Origin: CAYWMD01 sp964458575
GTDB lineage: Bacteria; Verrucomicrobiota; Verrucomicrobiia; Limisphaerales; JADLHS01
Assembly: GCA_964458575.1 (NCBI GenBank)
Contig: CAYWMD010000004.1
Span: 135,522-199,521, forward strand
Length of the DNA: 64,000 bases
Reading direction: 5' to 3'
Below the pieces are notes generated by a model that made no database searches, was not told the DNA's origin, and was given only the letters and a program-made list of their open reading frames with translations. A program made the position numbers and the translations under genes. Shown here in pieces: positions 9,717 to 17,888 of the stretch; positions within the stretch are counted from its first letter, which is position 1; the number at the start of each line of letters is the position of its first letter.

Positions 9717-10559
9717 TCATTTCGTTCCGACGGCAATCCATGAGAAATCTGAGTTACCATCCAATTCGTTATACCGATCAATAGTAAACTTATTGGTAGT
9801 CCAATCCCTCGGGCCGAGAGGCCAGCTCATACCGACACCCATGCGGCTGATGACAACCGAATAAGTCGTTGTAAAGGCACGGGGGAAAACGAAATCCTGT
9901 GCTTCATCCAAGGTTGACGTGTTTGTCCCCCACTGGATTAAGATCCCACCTGGCAATTCCTGATATCCATTCGTTGCGATAAGAGATAAAGGCAAGTTCA
10001 GTCCGCTGGCCGTGACATTGCCTTGTATCGTGGCGTCGCCGGAGACGGTGACGCCACCGGTGACCGTCTGGTTTCCAGTAAACGCATTGCCGCCAAGCCG
10101 TCGAGCCACGTTCGTATCGGTGACCGATGCTGCGCTGTCGGCGCTACCGGCATTTATGGCCTGAAAGGCGTAGGCCGTGCTGAGAAACTGTTGGCGCGGG
10201 AGGATGGGCGGACCGCCGGCCACCGCAAGCTCCATGTAGCGATTCGTTCCTCCAAATGCCGCGCTAATGAGCACGCCGTTCGTGTCCTGCGGCCCGATGA
10301 TGACATTGAACCGGCCGTTGGCCACCGGCACCAGCGGACCATGGCCGACGGCGACCGCGCCGTCGAAAATGAATGGCCCCCATACCCGCGAGCCCAACTG
10401 GGCCTGGTCGTAGATGTTGAATTCCATGGTGTAGTTTCCCGTGGGTAATGGCTGGCCGTTGGCGCCGTTGAGCAGGCCCTGATAATTTACGTATGCAGGG
10501 GCGGCCAGCGCCGCCGACCACAAGCAAAGGACGAAAGCGGCAACGATTTTTGTCTTCAT
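9717..10559 (-). CDS. Secreted two-module protein with phage tail-fibre gp53-like C-terminus
   Basis: 280 aa from the ATG at 10559; an in-frame ATG four codons upstream is possible and neither has a Shine-Dalgarno. A signal peptide (MKTKIVAAFVLCLWSAALA) leads into a module of about 125 residues (YVNYQGLLNGANGQPLPTGN, GSRVWGPFIFDG, GRFNVIIGPQDTNGV, PRQQFLSTAYAF) that is nearly identical to the one in the next gene upstream. A repeat-like middle region (GNQTVTGGVTVSGDATIQGN) follows. The C-terminal roughly 80 residues, beginning ELPGGILIQWGT and continuing FVFPRAFTTTYSVVIS and FSWIAVGTK, resemble the gp53-like C-terminal domain of phage tail-fibre proteins, a trimeric receptor-binding fold. The presence of a signal peptide argues for a bacterial surface fibre rather than a virion part. 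It is the last gene of the operon starting at 17128. Confidence 0.88.
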   Translation of the reverse strand: MKTKIVAAFVLCLWSAALAAPAYVNYQGLLNGANGQPLPTGNYTMEFNIYDQAQLGSRVWGPFIFDGAVAVGHGPLVPVANGRFNVIIGPQDTNGVLISAAFGGTNRYMELAVAGGPPILPRQQFLSTAYAFQAINAGSADSAASVTDTNVARRLGGNAFTGNQTVTGGVTVSGDATIQGNVTASGLNLPLSLIATNGYQELPGGILIQWGTNTSTLDEAQDFVFPRAFTTTYSVVISRMGVGMSWPLGPRDWTTNKFTIDRYNELDGNSDFSWIAVGTK

Positions 10560-10655
10560 AGTTGAAATCAAGTTCTGGTTGCTATTTCAGGATTCGCTTC
10601 AGTATTTGATGATGCGGGTCACATCGTACTTGGCGAACGGGATTCGTGTGGAGTG

Positions 10656-11858
10656 TCAGTTATCGAAAACCATGATCTTTGCACCGATATTTGGGTGAAC
10701 GCGAAACTGCAGTTTGTACTTATTTACAGGATCGCCACCGTAAACCTGGAGCCACGGGCCACTCACAAGTTCGAACAGCAGGCTCGAGGTATTATCCAGG
10801 TCATAAGCGCCGTAGTAGTAGGCTCCGTCAGCGGCGGAAAACATTTGCACGGACATTTTAACGTTCGTTGAGGGGAAACTCGCGTCGTTGGCAAAGCCGG
10901 GCTGTTCAAACCATATATCCATCGTGATGGGCCTTAACCGGTGGTCAACTTCATGTTGCATATACACCCGGACCTTGCAGCCGTCCTCGTCGTTACCCAG
11001 GACGCTCAGATCTACGTTCGCGATTACCCAATTCACAGTATCAGAGAAGTTGGTAGCCCAAATGACCATGGGCGGGTCGCTACGGATGACGTTCGTAAGC
11101 GCCATGGTTCGGGTTCCGTCAGTCAATGACGTGGCTTGCAGGGTGCCCGTGATGGTCGCGTTGCCATTACACGTCAGATTGCCTGCGAGGGAGGCGTTGC
11201 CCGCCACAGTCAGAGCCGGAGAGCCTGCGGGCGCATTAGTCACCGAGACCGCGCCGGAGAGCGTGATGTTCCGGCTGGAGTCGTTCGTGCCGGCGCCCTG
11301 AATAAGCAGGCTGGGGGAATTCGATCGGTAAGAAATGGATGCGGGGGCCGGAGCGGCTCCAACTCCCAGCAAGAGGGCGTTGGTGCCTCTGGCCATCAGT
11401 CCGCCGGCCGACAGTTCGAAGTTGGCATTGCCCACCGCAAAGGCGTACGCCGTGCTGAGAAACTGCTGGCGCGGCTGGATGGCCGGACCGCCGGCCACCG
11501 TGATTTCCATGAAACGATTGGAACTTCCGAACGCCGTGCTGATGGGCACGCCATTGGTATCCTGCGGGCCGATGATCACGTTGAAGCGACCGTTGGCCAC
11601 CGGCACTTGCGGGCCGTGACCGGTCAGCACGGCGCCATCGAAGATGAACGGCCCCCAAACCCGGGAACCCGACTGGGCTTGGTCGTAGATGCTGAATTGC
11701 ATCGTGTAATTGCCGGTGGGCAACGGCTGGCCATCTGCGCCGTTGAGCAGGCCCTGATAGTTGACGTACGGAGGCGCGGCCCATCCGTCAGAGGCAGACC
11801 ACGCGCAAAGACCAATGCTGATGCTGAGCGTCCAGATGTTTTTCAAGTTCGTCTTCAT
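10656..11858 (-). CDS. Secreted paralogue sharing the exported N-terminal module
   Basis: 400 aa with a signal peptide (MKTNLKNIWTLSISIGLCAWSAS). Residues of about 30-155 match the downstream neighbour almost position for position (PPYVNYQGLLNGADGQPLPT, GSRVWGPFIFDG, RQQFLSTAYAFA). The remainder is unrelated to it: a repeat-like stretch (NITLSGAVSVTNAPAGSPAL, GNASLAGNLTCNGNATITGT) and a distinct C-terminal beta-rich domain (VRVYMQHEVDHRLRPITMDI, AYYYGAYDLDNTSSLLFELV, KLQFRVHPNIGAKIMVF). The pair looks like a tandem duplication with exchange of the C-terminal domain. It begins 21 bp after the stop of the 1062-aa gene, so it is probably in that operon. Function is unknown; the layout fits a trimeric fibre with a constant base and a variable tip, which is inference. 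Confidence 0.88.
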   Translation of the reverse strand: MKTNLKNIWTLSISIGLCAWSASDGWAAPPYVNYQGLLNGADGQPLPTGNYTMQFSIYDQAQSGSRVWGPFIFDGAVLTGHGPQVPVANGRFNVIIGPQDTNGVPISTAFGSSNRFMEITVAGGPAIQPRQQFLSTAYAFAVGNANFELSAGGLMARGTNALLLGVGAAPAPASISYRSNSPSLLIQGAGTNDSSRNITLSGAVSVTNAPAGSPALTVAGNASLAGNLTCNGNATITGTLQATSLTDGTRTMALTNVIRSDPPMVIWATNFSDTVNWVIANVDLSVLGNDEDGCKVRVYMQHEVDHRLRPITMDIWFEQPGFANDASFPSTNVKMSVQMFSAADGAYYYGAYDLDNTSSLLFELVSGPWLQVYGGDPVNKYKLQFRVHPNIGAKIMVFDN

Positions 11859-11879
11859 ATGCGGTGGTTGAGGGTTTGT

Positions 11880-14800
11880 TTACTGACACGGTTGCGACGG
11901 GGCGAAGCGGTGGCGGACATAAATCTGAATGTCATCGAGCGTGTTGGGATTGATAAGCACCGTATCCGGGATGGTGAGCGTCCATGCCGTGGCGGCGACG
12001 GATCGTTCCTGCCAGAAGTCGTTGGGTTCCATCGTCGGCTCGCCCGGCAGGTTCGTGCACTTCACGCGAACATTGGCCCACTGTTCGGGGGAGGAATGCG
12101 CCCGCATCACGCCGTTTGTGTCTGTGTATGTGACGTAGTAACGGAACGGAAACGCGCGCAACTGGGCGGGCCACTCGATGCCGGGATCTTGCGACGGTGC
12201 GCAAAACGAGCGGATGTAACACGTGCCCCCGTAGTGGAGCGAACAATCCGGCACGTCGAAGTCGGGCGACACCGTGCTGTCGAGCAGCTTGATTTTGATC
12301 CACTCGATCTTGTCAATGTAGTAGCCAGGACTCGTCAGGGTGCCGCTCGGTCCGTAGCGAGGTCCGCGAAAAAGATTTCCGGTCGTCAACTCCGCCGCGA
12401 GCGCGTGCAGGTTAAGTTTGATTTCGTATTGTCCCGTTTCGGGATTCAGACAGTTGGCGAATTCCTGACGGAAACGCGCCAGGCGCGCGGCGGCGTTGGT
12501 CAGGGACAGCGCATCCGCCCAAACATCGTTCTTGACCGAGATGGTGTCGGTTACCGCCACGCGACCGTTGATGGTGGGAAGGTTGGCGACATTGTACGCG
12601 TCCATGGCCGCGAGCAGGTCAGCCAATTCGCGGTAGCTGCGGAGTTTGAACAGCGAAGCGAGCTGCCAGGTCGTGCCGCCAAACGTGTAAATGAATGGTT
12701 TGTTGTATTTGTATTCGAGAGCGCGCCCGGTGATGAACACCCAGCGCTGGGCCTCGCGGAAGAAAAGGTCGGCGCGCACCAGGTCGTTTTGCGCGCGCAG
12801 GAAATGAATGGGATCGGCGAAATAGCGTTCACCCAACGCACTGTTGTTGGCCATGCGAAAAGCGTTGGCCTGTTCCATTTCGCGTACAAGACCGTCCACC
12901 CGCTCGAGGTCCTGGTTTCGGAGGAAGGAATTGTCGGTCATCGTCAAACCCAGCGAGGCGGTTTCACGTTCAACGGACCGAACTTCTTCCGCGGCGCTGT
13001 GGACCAGTTCCGATGTCTCCGCCAATTCGACGTCGCGCTCGAAGTCCGCCGAGGCGAGGTCCAATTGTTTCTCGGCGTTGCCCTTCATGGCTTCGCCTGT
13101 GGTTTGAACTGCGACGTTGGCCCAGCCCACGACCCCAATCGCCCCCATGCCCACGACCGCTGCGGGGTTGATGGATCCCGATAATCCAGCGGCATCGGAT
13201 ATCATGTCGTAGTACGCCTGGGCACCTGCCTGAGCGGCGTTCCAGGTCGTGATCGTGTCGCGCTCTCTACCGATGACATTCTTGTATTTCTTCGTTGCAT
13301 CGCTGATTGCGTCCAGAGCATTGCTCCCGGCGGACATTCGGGAGTAAGTTTCCGCAGCCTGGTCTTTCAAAAGGCTGCCGTAGTCCTTCAACTCCGCTTG
13401 CTTCTGGTTGGATTGCTCGATGGACTGGTAAGCCTGCCGCAGTTCGCTGTTGGGACGGGGATTCGTCGCGTGCGACGGCGGCAAATTCGTGTTCACCGGC
13501 GGGTAACGATTGGCCGGCACAGGAGTCGGCCACGGATCGGCCGGGTCATCGGGCCAGTAGCCAGTGATCTCCCGGTAACGCTGGCGGTAAGTGTCGTCGT
13601 TGTCGCTCAATTGCGTGGCGAGTTGATCCTGATATCCCCGGTAGCTGTTGTAGCTGGCATTGGCCGCGATGAACGCCTGTTCCGCATGATGTAATACGCT
13701 CGAGGGTCGCGTGGGGTCCAGCCAGCCGCACAACGCATCGTAGCTGTCCCAAAGGTGCTGCTGGTCCGAGGTGACAAACGTCTGCATCAGCACCAGGAAA
13801 TCCGGATCGAAGCCCAGCACATTCTTGTCACCGGAGAGAAAGCCGCCGGCCTTGTCCAGTTCGGCCATCGCGTTTTGAACACCGCCCAAGGCCGCGAGCA
13901 CGCCAGCGGTGTCCGACGCGCTGTTTGTCGGTTGTCCGTTCGGAAGCAAGGCGTTCAGGAAACTGCAATTGAGCATTGCTTCCTGGCTCACGTCTTGAAT
14001 CAGCTTGAACGCGCGAGTCCGATCATCCGGCTGGCCGTCTTGTGGTCCCCGGCTGCGCATTCCGAGAAATCGCGCCAGATCGGCTGCGCTTTGTCCGTAG
14101 TCGCGCAACACGCCCAGCAAGGCGACGTAGTCCTTGTAGCCTTGGAACACGGTTTGATTGGTCATCGAAAGAAGATTCGTGACCGAGGAACCGTCGGCGG
14201 AGCAGTAGCTTGGCGCGAGTTGGTTGCGATACGGTTGTTCTCGCTGAAAGATGTAAGTGCCCAGAGTCATGCCGGGCGTGGCCGTGGGATCAATCTGACT
14301 CACGTCAATGCCGCTTTGTTCGCTGAACAGATTGCCGTATTCCTCGAGCACGCCTTGATAGTTGGTCAGGATCCGACTGTAACCTTCGATCTCTTTATCA
14401 ATGATGAACTCGTCGGACTGAACGAAGATCAGTTCGAGCCGGTACTTCGCAACTTCCGCCATGTCGCTCTTGACCAGTTGCGTCTCCGCCACCATCCAAT
14501 CGTAGTAGGCGTCCAACAGCGCATGGCGCAACCCGCGGTCCAGCGGCGCATACTTTAGTCCGTGCCGCATCTTCCCGATGGCGTTCGTGACGAGACCTCG
14601 CTCCACGTCTGTGAAGAGGTTGGTAATTGTCTCAAATTGCGCGCGCACCTTGCCGTCGCCGGTCATCTGGTAGAGCAACTTCTTGTAACGAAACGCCGTC
14701 CCGGTCGCTTTTACCTCATCCACACTCGTTGCATTCGCAGGCGGATAAAGTAGCGCGGCGGCCTCCGCGACAGTTGTCGGGACGAAGTCTGGATACGGCA

Positions 14801-15065
14801 CATCGCGCGCGAACATCTGGCCAAATCCGCACCCGATCAGGCGATTGGTACCGCCGGCGGGCGGGTTCGCTTCGTCCCAATAGCCGCTGAACAACGCCAG
14901 TGAGTTCGCGGTGGCGGGGTTGTTTTGAGAATTCGTCAGAACGTTCTGAAACTCCGGATACACGACAAACGCAGTCTGTGCGGCAGCCGCGATGGCCTGC
15001 AAAAGGGAGACCAGAGTGGCAGCGAGAATCGGGAGGCGGTTCGAGAGATTGAAGTTGGTTTTCAT
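11880..15065 (-). CDS. Large secreted helical protein, possibly Tc-toxin-A-related
   Basis: About 1061 aa, from the ATG at 15065. That start is fixed by a strong AAAGGAGGTG seven bases upstream and is followed by a signal peptide (SNRLPILAATLVSLLQAIAAAAQ). Residues of about 40-520 are mixed helical. Residues of about 580-800 look strongly helical with heptad-like stretches and one apolar segment (PAAVVGMGAIGVVGWANVAV). The last roughly 200 residues look like a beta-sandwich (YYIDKIEWIKIKLLD, GTCYIRSFCAP, TLTIPDTVLINPNTLDDIQI). A helical rod followed by such a C-terminal sandwich recalls the TcB-binding end of TcA-type proteins, but no motif proves this, and a Sec signal peptide would be unusual for a classical TcA. 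It is the second gene of a four-gene operon. Confidence 0.88.
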   Translation of the reverse strand: MKTNFNLSNRLPILAATLVSLLQAIAAAAQTAFVVYPEFQNVLTNSQNNPATANSLALFSGYWDEANPPAGGTNRLIGCGFGQMFARDVPYPDFVPTTVAEAAALLYPPANATSVDEVKATGTAFRYKKLLYQMTGDGKVRAQFETITNLFTDVERGLVTNAIGKMRHGLKYAPLDRGLRHALLDAYYDWMVAETQLVKSDMAEVAKYRLELIFVQSDEFIIDKEIEGYSRILTNYQGVLEEYGNLFSEQSGIDVSQIDPTATPGMTLGTYIFQREQPYRNQLAPSYCSADGSSVTNLLSMTNQTVFQGYKDYVALLGVLRDYGQSAADLARFLGMRSRGPQDGQPDDRTRAFKLIQDVSQEAMLNCSFLNALLPNGQPTNSASDTAGVLAALGGVQNAMAELDKAGGFLSGDKNVLGFDPDFLVLMQTFVTSDQQHLWDSYDALCGWLDPTRPSSVLHHAEQAFIAANASYNSYRGYQDQLATQLSDNDDTYRQRYREITGYWPDDPADPWPTPVPANRYPPVNTNLPPSHATNPRPNSELRQAYQSIEQSNQKQAELKDYGSLLKDQAAETYSRMSAGSNALDAISDATKKYKNVIGRERDTITTWNAAQAGAQAYYDMISDAAGLSGSINPAAVVGMGAIGVVGWANVAVQTTGEAMKGNAEKQLDLASADFERDVELAETSELVHSAAEEVRSVERETASLGLTMTDNSFLRNQDLERVDGLVREMEQANAFRMANNSALGERYFADPIHFLRAQNDLVRADLFFREAQRWVFITGRALEYKYNKPFIYTFGGTTWQLASLFKLRSYRELADLLAAMDAYNVANLPTINGRVAVTDTISVKNDVWADALSLTNAAARLARFRQEFANCLNPETGQYEIKLNLHALAAELTTGNLFRGPRYGPSGTLTSPGYYIDKIEWIKIKLLDSTVSPDFDVPDCSLHYGGTCYIRSFCAPSQDPGIEWPAQLRAFPFRYYVTYTDTNGVMRAHSSPEQWANVRVKCTNLPGEPTMEPNDFWQERSVAATAWTLTIPDTVLINPNTLDDIQIYVRHRFAPSQPCQ

Positions 15066-15070
15066 GGGCG

Positions 15071-15080
15071 CACCTCCTTT
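15071..15080 (-). promoter_or_regulatory. Strong ribosome binding site overlapping an upstream stop codon
   Basis: The minus strand reads TGAAAGGAGGTG: the TGA of the LamG/Calx-beta gene (15082-15080) runs directly into a near-perfect anti-16S sequence. It is five bases from the ATG at 15065. It shows that the two genes are translated from one message and selects this start over the in-frame ATG at 15083. Confidence 0.8.
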
Positions 15081-17128
15081 CATGGCGCTGGGGTGGTTGG
15101 GATTTGCAACGGTGTCATCACCGCTGCTTCGCGGGTCAGGACGAAGATTCCGCGATTCGTGAATTGCAGATGGCCCATCCCGGGCGTCACGGGCTGGATT
15201 GCTTCGCTGTAATCTCCGGCGAGCCCCAGCGGCCCGGCGAGCGCGTTGGTTTTGAAAACGTAAAACACGTTCGTGTCATGCGGCGTCGGCGGCGGAACGG
15301 CGGCGAAGGCCAGCGTTCGCGTCAGTGGCACACCACCCAACATGCGGGACGAACCCATCGGCAACGTCGCCGACACGCCCTCGAAACGGTTGCTGGTAAA
15401 GACAAGATTGGTGACCGGCCACCCCACCTGTCCCGCGGGCGGCGGCGGAACAATCTGGCCGCCGAAATGATTCGTCGTGCTCTTGGGACTCGGAATCAGC
15501 GACGCGGATGTTTGGGCGCCGTTCCGGAGGAGGCGCAGGCGAAAACTGTTTTCACCAGATTGATTCCGCAAAACGCCGCTCCAATCCGCATCGTTGTCGA
15601 AGATTAGAACGGAATGTGTCGGGTTGGCTCCAGTGTGATAGTCGCCGACCGGGTCTTCGTGGAGTTCGAGCACGATGGCTTCGATATTCTCCACCGCCAA
15701 ATCGTCCACCAGCGTCAACGGAATCGCCGCCGAGGTGCCGTTCACGGGCAGCAGGCCATTTTGTGGATCGGAGAAATCCACTCCGTTGGTGGCGGTGCTC
15801 ATGACCGAAATTGAGTAACGCAACTGGCCCGCACAGGGCTGGCTGAAGGAAACCGGCACCCAGTACATGCCCACGCCCTCCTGCGTGGTTGAGGTGGGTT
15901 CGAGAAAGCTCGCCTCCGGTTGCTGGGCGCGCGCGAGGCGGTTGGTGTTGTTTAACGGATTGGCGCCTCCCGCCACTTCCAAACCATCGCTGTAACCGTC
16001 GCCGTCGGTGTCCGCCACCAGCGGATTCGTGCCGAGGGCGATTTCCTCAATATCGGTCAAACCGTCGCCGTCGGTGTCCTGATCCCCGACCGCCGCCACG
16101 CGGTAAAAGCGCGACCCGGTCGCGGATCCGCTCGTCCCGAAATGAAATTGACCGGCGCTGAAGGAGAATTGCGCGTTGCTGACGACGGTCCAGCCTGTGG
16201 CAGGTTGCAAATCCGGTCGGGATTGCAATTGGTACGCGCCCGCGTCCCCGACCAGATCCTCGAAGCTGATCTTGAATTGATACCCTCCCTGATCGGTGAT
16301 GCCGAGGATCCGGATGTTTGCGTTGGGCGGCATGGCCGACAAACCCAAACCCGACACTCCGGCCCGGTAAAGCGACTGAATTTCTCCAGCCGAAAGCGCC
16401 CGCGTCCAGACTGCCACGTCGTCAATCATCCCCGTCCATAACCCCGGGGTGATGGAAGCCGGACTCGTGCCCGCGTCGTTGAGCCGTGCGCCCAAGACCA
16501 GCGCGTGCAAATTTGCGTTGCTGCGAATCGGGCCGGTGTACGGCTGCGGCGTGCCGACCTCCGCGCCGTTGCGGTAAAGGTGGAGGAAGCTGCCGTCCGC
16601 CACGAAAGCCACGTGTTGGTAACTGCCGGTCGGCATCGGAGTAGACTCAAGCACGGAAACCGGTGATCCGGCCTGTGGCTGCAACCGAACCCCCAGTTGG
16701 CCCGCACCTCCGAGCAGGCCGAATTCAAACTGACCCGCTTGCGTGTCACCCCAGTTGTTCACGATGGCGGCTGACGGTTGCGGCGGCCCGTCCGCCCATA
16801 CCCACGCGGACGCGCTCAACGTTGCGGTGGCCTTCGGATAATCCGTCACCCGCACATGTTCACCGGCAGTCGCGCCACCGAACCACAACGCGCCCCGCAG
16901 TTGACTGGCGATCCATTGGGAATTGTCGCCCGTGAACCCGCACAACATGCCGTAGTGCCCCAGGCCGGAGCTATCAACTGCCACCAGCCCATTGGTTTCG
17001 TCGAAACTCCAATATCCGGCCAGTCCGTCCATCATCCCTGCGGTCGCCCGGAACGACAGCGTGCCGGCACAAAGCACGATGCTCGCAAGGAGACAAAACT
17101 TCCACGAAGTGCCTGGCAATGTTTTCAT
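15080..17128 (-). CDS. Secreted LamG / TSP3-like / Calx-beta protein
   Basis: 682 aa with a signal peptide (MKTLPGTSWKFCLLASIVLCAGTLS). Residues of about 30-240 form a LamG/concanavalin-like domain opening with MDGLAGYWSFDETNG and including LSASAWVWADG and WTGMIDDVAVWTRALSAGEI. Residues of about 355-400 are acidic calcium-type repeats (DQDTDGDGLTDIEEIALGTN, DTDGDGYSDGLEV). Residues of about 405-520 read as a Calx-beta domain ending VLIFDND. The C-terminal roughly 160 residues are beta-rich and unassigned. The architecture is common in cell-surface proteins that bind glycans and calcium; no catalytic residues were recognised. This is the first gene of the operon. The ATG at 17128 has no clear Shine-Dalgarno. 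Upstream lies the second copy of the 0.35-kb repeat. Confidence 0.92.
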   Translation of the reverse strand: MKTLPGTSWKFCLLASIVLCAGTLSFRATAGMMDGLAGYWSFDETNGLVAVDSSGLGHYGMLCGFTGDNSQWIASQLRGALWFGGATAGEHVRVTDYPKATATLSASAWVWADGPPQPSAAIVNNWGDTQAGQFEFGLLGGAGQLGVRLQPQAGSPVSVLESTPMPTGSYQHVAFVADGSFLHLYRNGAEVGTPQPYTGPIRSNANLHALVLGARLNDAGTSPASITPGLWTGMIDDVAVWTRALSAGEIQSLYRAGVSGLGLSAMPPNANIRILGITDQGGYQFKISFEDLVGDAGAYQLQSRPDLQPATGWTVVSNAQFSFSAGQFHFGTSGSATGSRFYRVAAVGDQDTDGDGLTDIEEIALGTNPLVADTDGDGYSDGLEVAGGANPLNNTNRLARAQQPEASFLEPTSTTQEGVGMYWVPVSFSQPCAGQLRYSISVMSTATNGVDFSDPQNGLLPVNGTSAAIPLTLVDDLAVENIEAIVLELHEDPVGDYHTGANPTHSVLIFDNDADWSGVLRNQSGENSFRLRLLRNGAQTSASLIPSPKSTTNHFGGQIVPPPPAGQVGWPVTNLVFTSNRFEGVSATLPMGSSRMLGGVPLTRTLAFAAVPPPTPHDTNVFYVFKTNALAGPLGLAGDYSEAIQPVTPGMGHLQFTNRGIFVLTREAAVMTPLQIPTTPAP

Positions 17129-17299
17129 AAAATCAAAACCCGAAGTTCAGGAATGTTTTTCTGCGAACAGAAGCGGCTCGCTTGTCAAGGGAATCGGCAC
17201 GAATGAAAACGGTTGCTGGATGCACCGCTTGCTGAGCTTCGCGCCGGGTCGAAGCTGGACGAGGGCGCAATTGGTGGGTGGGTGATGCAGAAGGGCGGA

Positions 17300-17660
17300 A
17301 CTGAAACGCATAGGCTGGGCTTTCGCTACCGCTTCCGATGGCCTGTGGGAGCGCCTGATCTTGCTTTTACGCCCACGCCGCGTGTGGCGCCAATACTGAA
17401 CTCAGCCGCAAAGCGCGATTTTAGTGCGGCTACTTGGGAAATAAGAAGTTGACCAGCTTGCCCGACGTATTAGCGACATTGGAGAGAATCGACCAGAGCC
17501 GCGAACGCTGCCACGACGGCGTGCGGTTAGATCAAAATGCGGATCGTTGAGCGGCTCGGATCGGGTGGCGAAATGCAACCCACTTCTGCGCATCGAGCTG
17601 TTGCTCGGCAAGACTGTGGTCTATGACAGCACAAGCGCGTTTCCCAAGGCGCGGCGTATC
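17300..17660. repeat. Diverged intergenic repeat, copy 2
   Basis: This copy occupies most of the 609-bp gap 17129-17737 between the LamG/Calx-beta gene and tRNA-Ser. The conserved end at 17618-17658 matches 9452-9492 as described for copy 1. Read on the plus strand, the end could encode a short peptide tail (TSAFPKARR) that is shared with copy 1 in one frame, but stop codons interrupt both copies further upstream. I see no other gene in this gap. Confidence 0.6.
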
Positions 17661-17737
17661 TCAGCAGAGCGCCGCGTGCATTGAGCAGCGTTTTTCAGAA
17701 AATGATTGACCTGATTCGCATTGGTCAGAATTCAAGC

Positions 17738-17827
17738 TGGCGGAAGGGGTGGGATTCGAACCCACGTTAGGATTGCTCCTAAGCCTGATTTCGAGTCAGG
17801 TGCCTTCAACCACTCAGCCACCCTTCC
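17738..17827 (-). tRNA. tRNA-Ser (anticodon CGA)
   Basis: On the minus strand the sequence starts ggaagggtggctgagtggtt and ends in cccttccgCCA, giving a 7-bp acceptor stem with an encoded CCA at 17740-17738. The anticodon stem-loop is cctga-ctCGAaa-tcagg, with CGA at 17793-17791. A long variable arm (ttaggagcaatcctaa) and the T-loop gttcgaatc are present, as expected for a class II serine tRNA. It reads UCG codons. Its 3' end faces the block of surface-protein genes at 1-17128. Confidence 0.96.
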
Positions 17828-17888
17828 CGCCGTTGCCAATGATTAAACCACCGTCTCGCCTCCGGCAAAAGTTAATTTGCGCCGCAGC

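Noticed and set aside
9717..11858. Prophage or tailocin because of the gp53-like tip
   Set aside because: Both proteins have Sec signal peptides and no capsid, terminase, baseplate or integrase gene is nearby.
11136..13184. 682-codon plus-strand frame
   Set aside because: It runs antisense across two well-supported minus-strand secreted-protein genes, gives Arg/Gly/Val-rich low-information protein and has no signal or domain.
11880..15065. Firm assignment of the helical protein as a Tc toxin A subunit
   Set aside because: Only the general layout and the form of the last strand region suggest it; no TcB or TcC partner gene is nearby and a Sec signal is unexpected. Kept as a hypothesis only.
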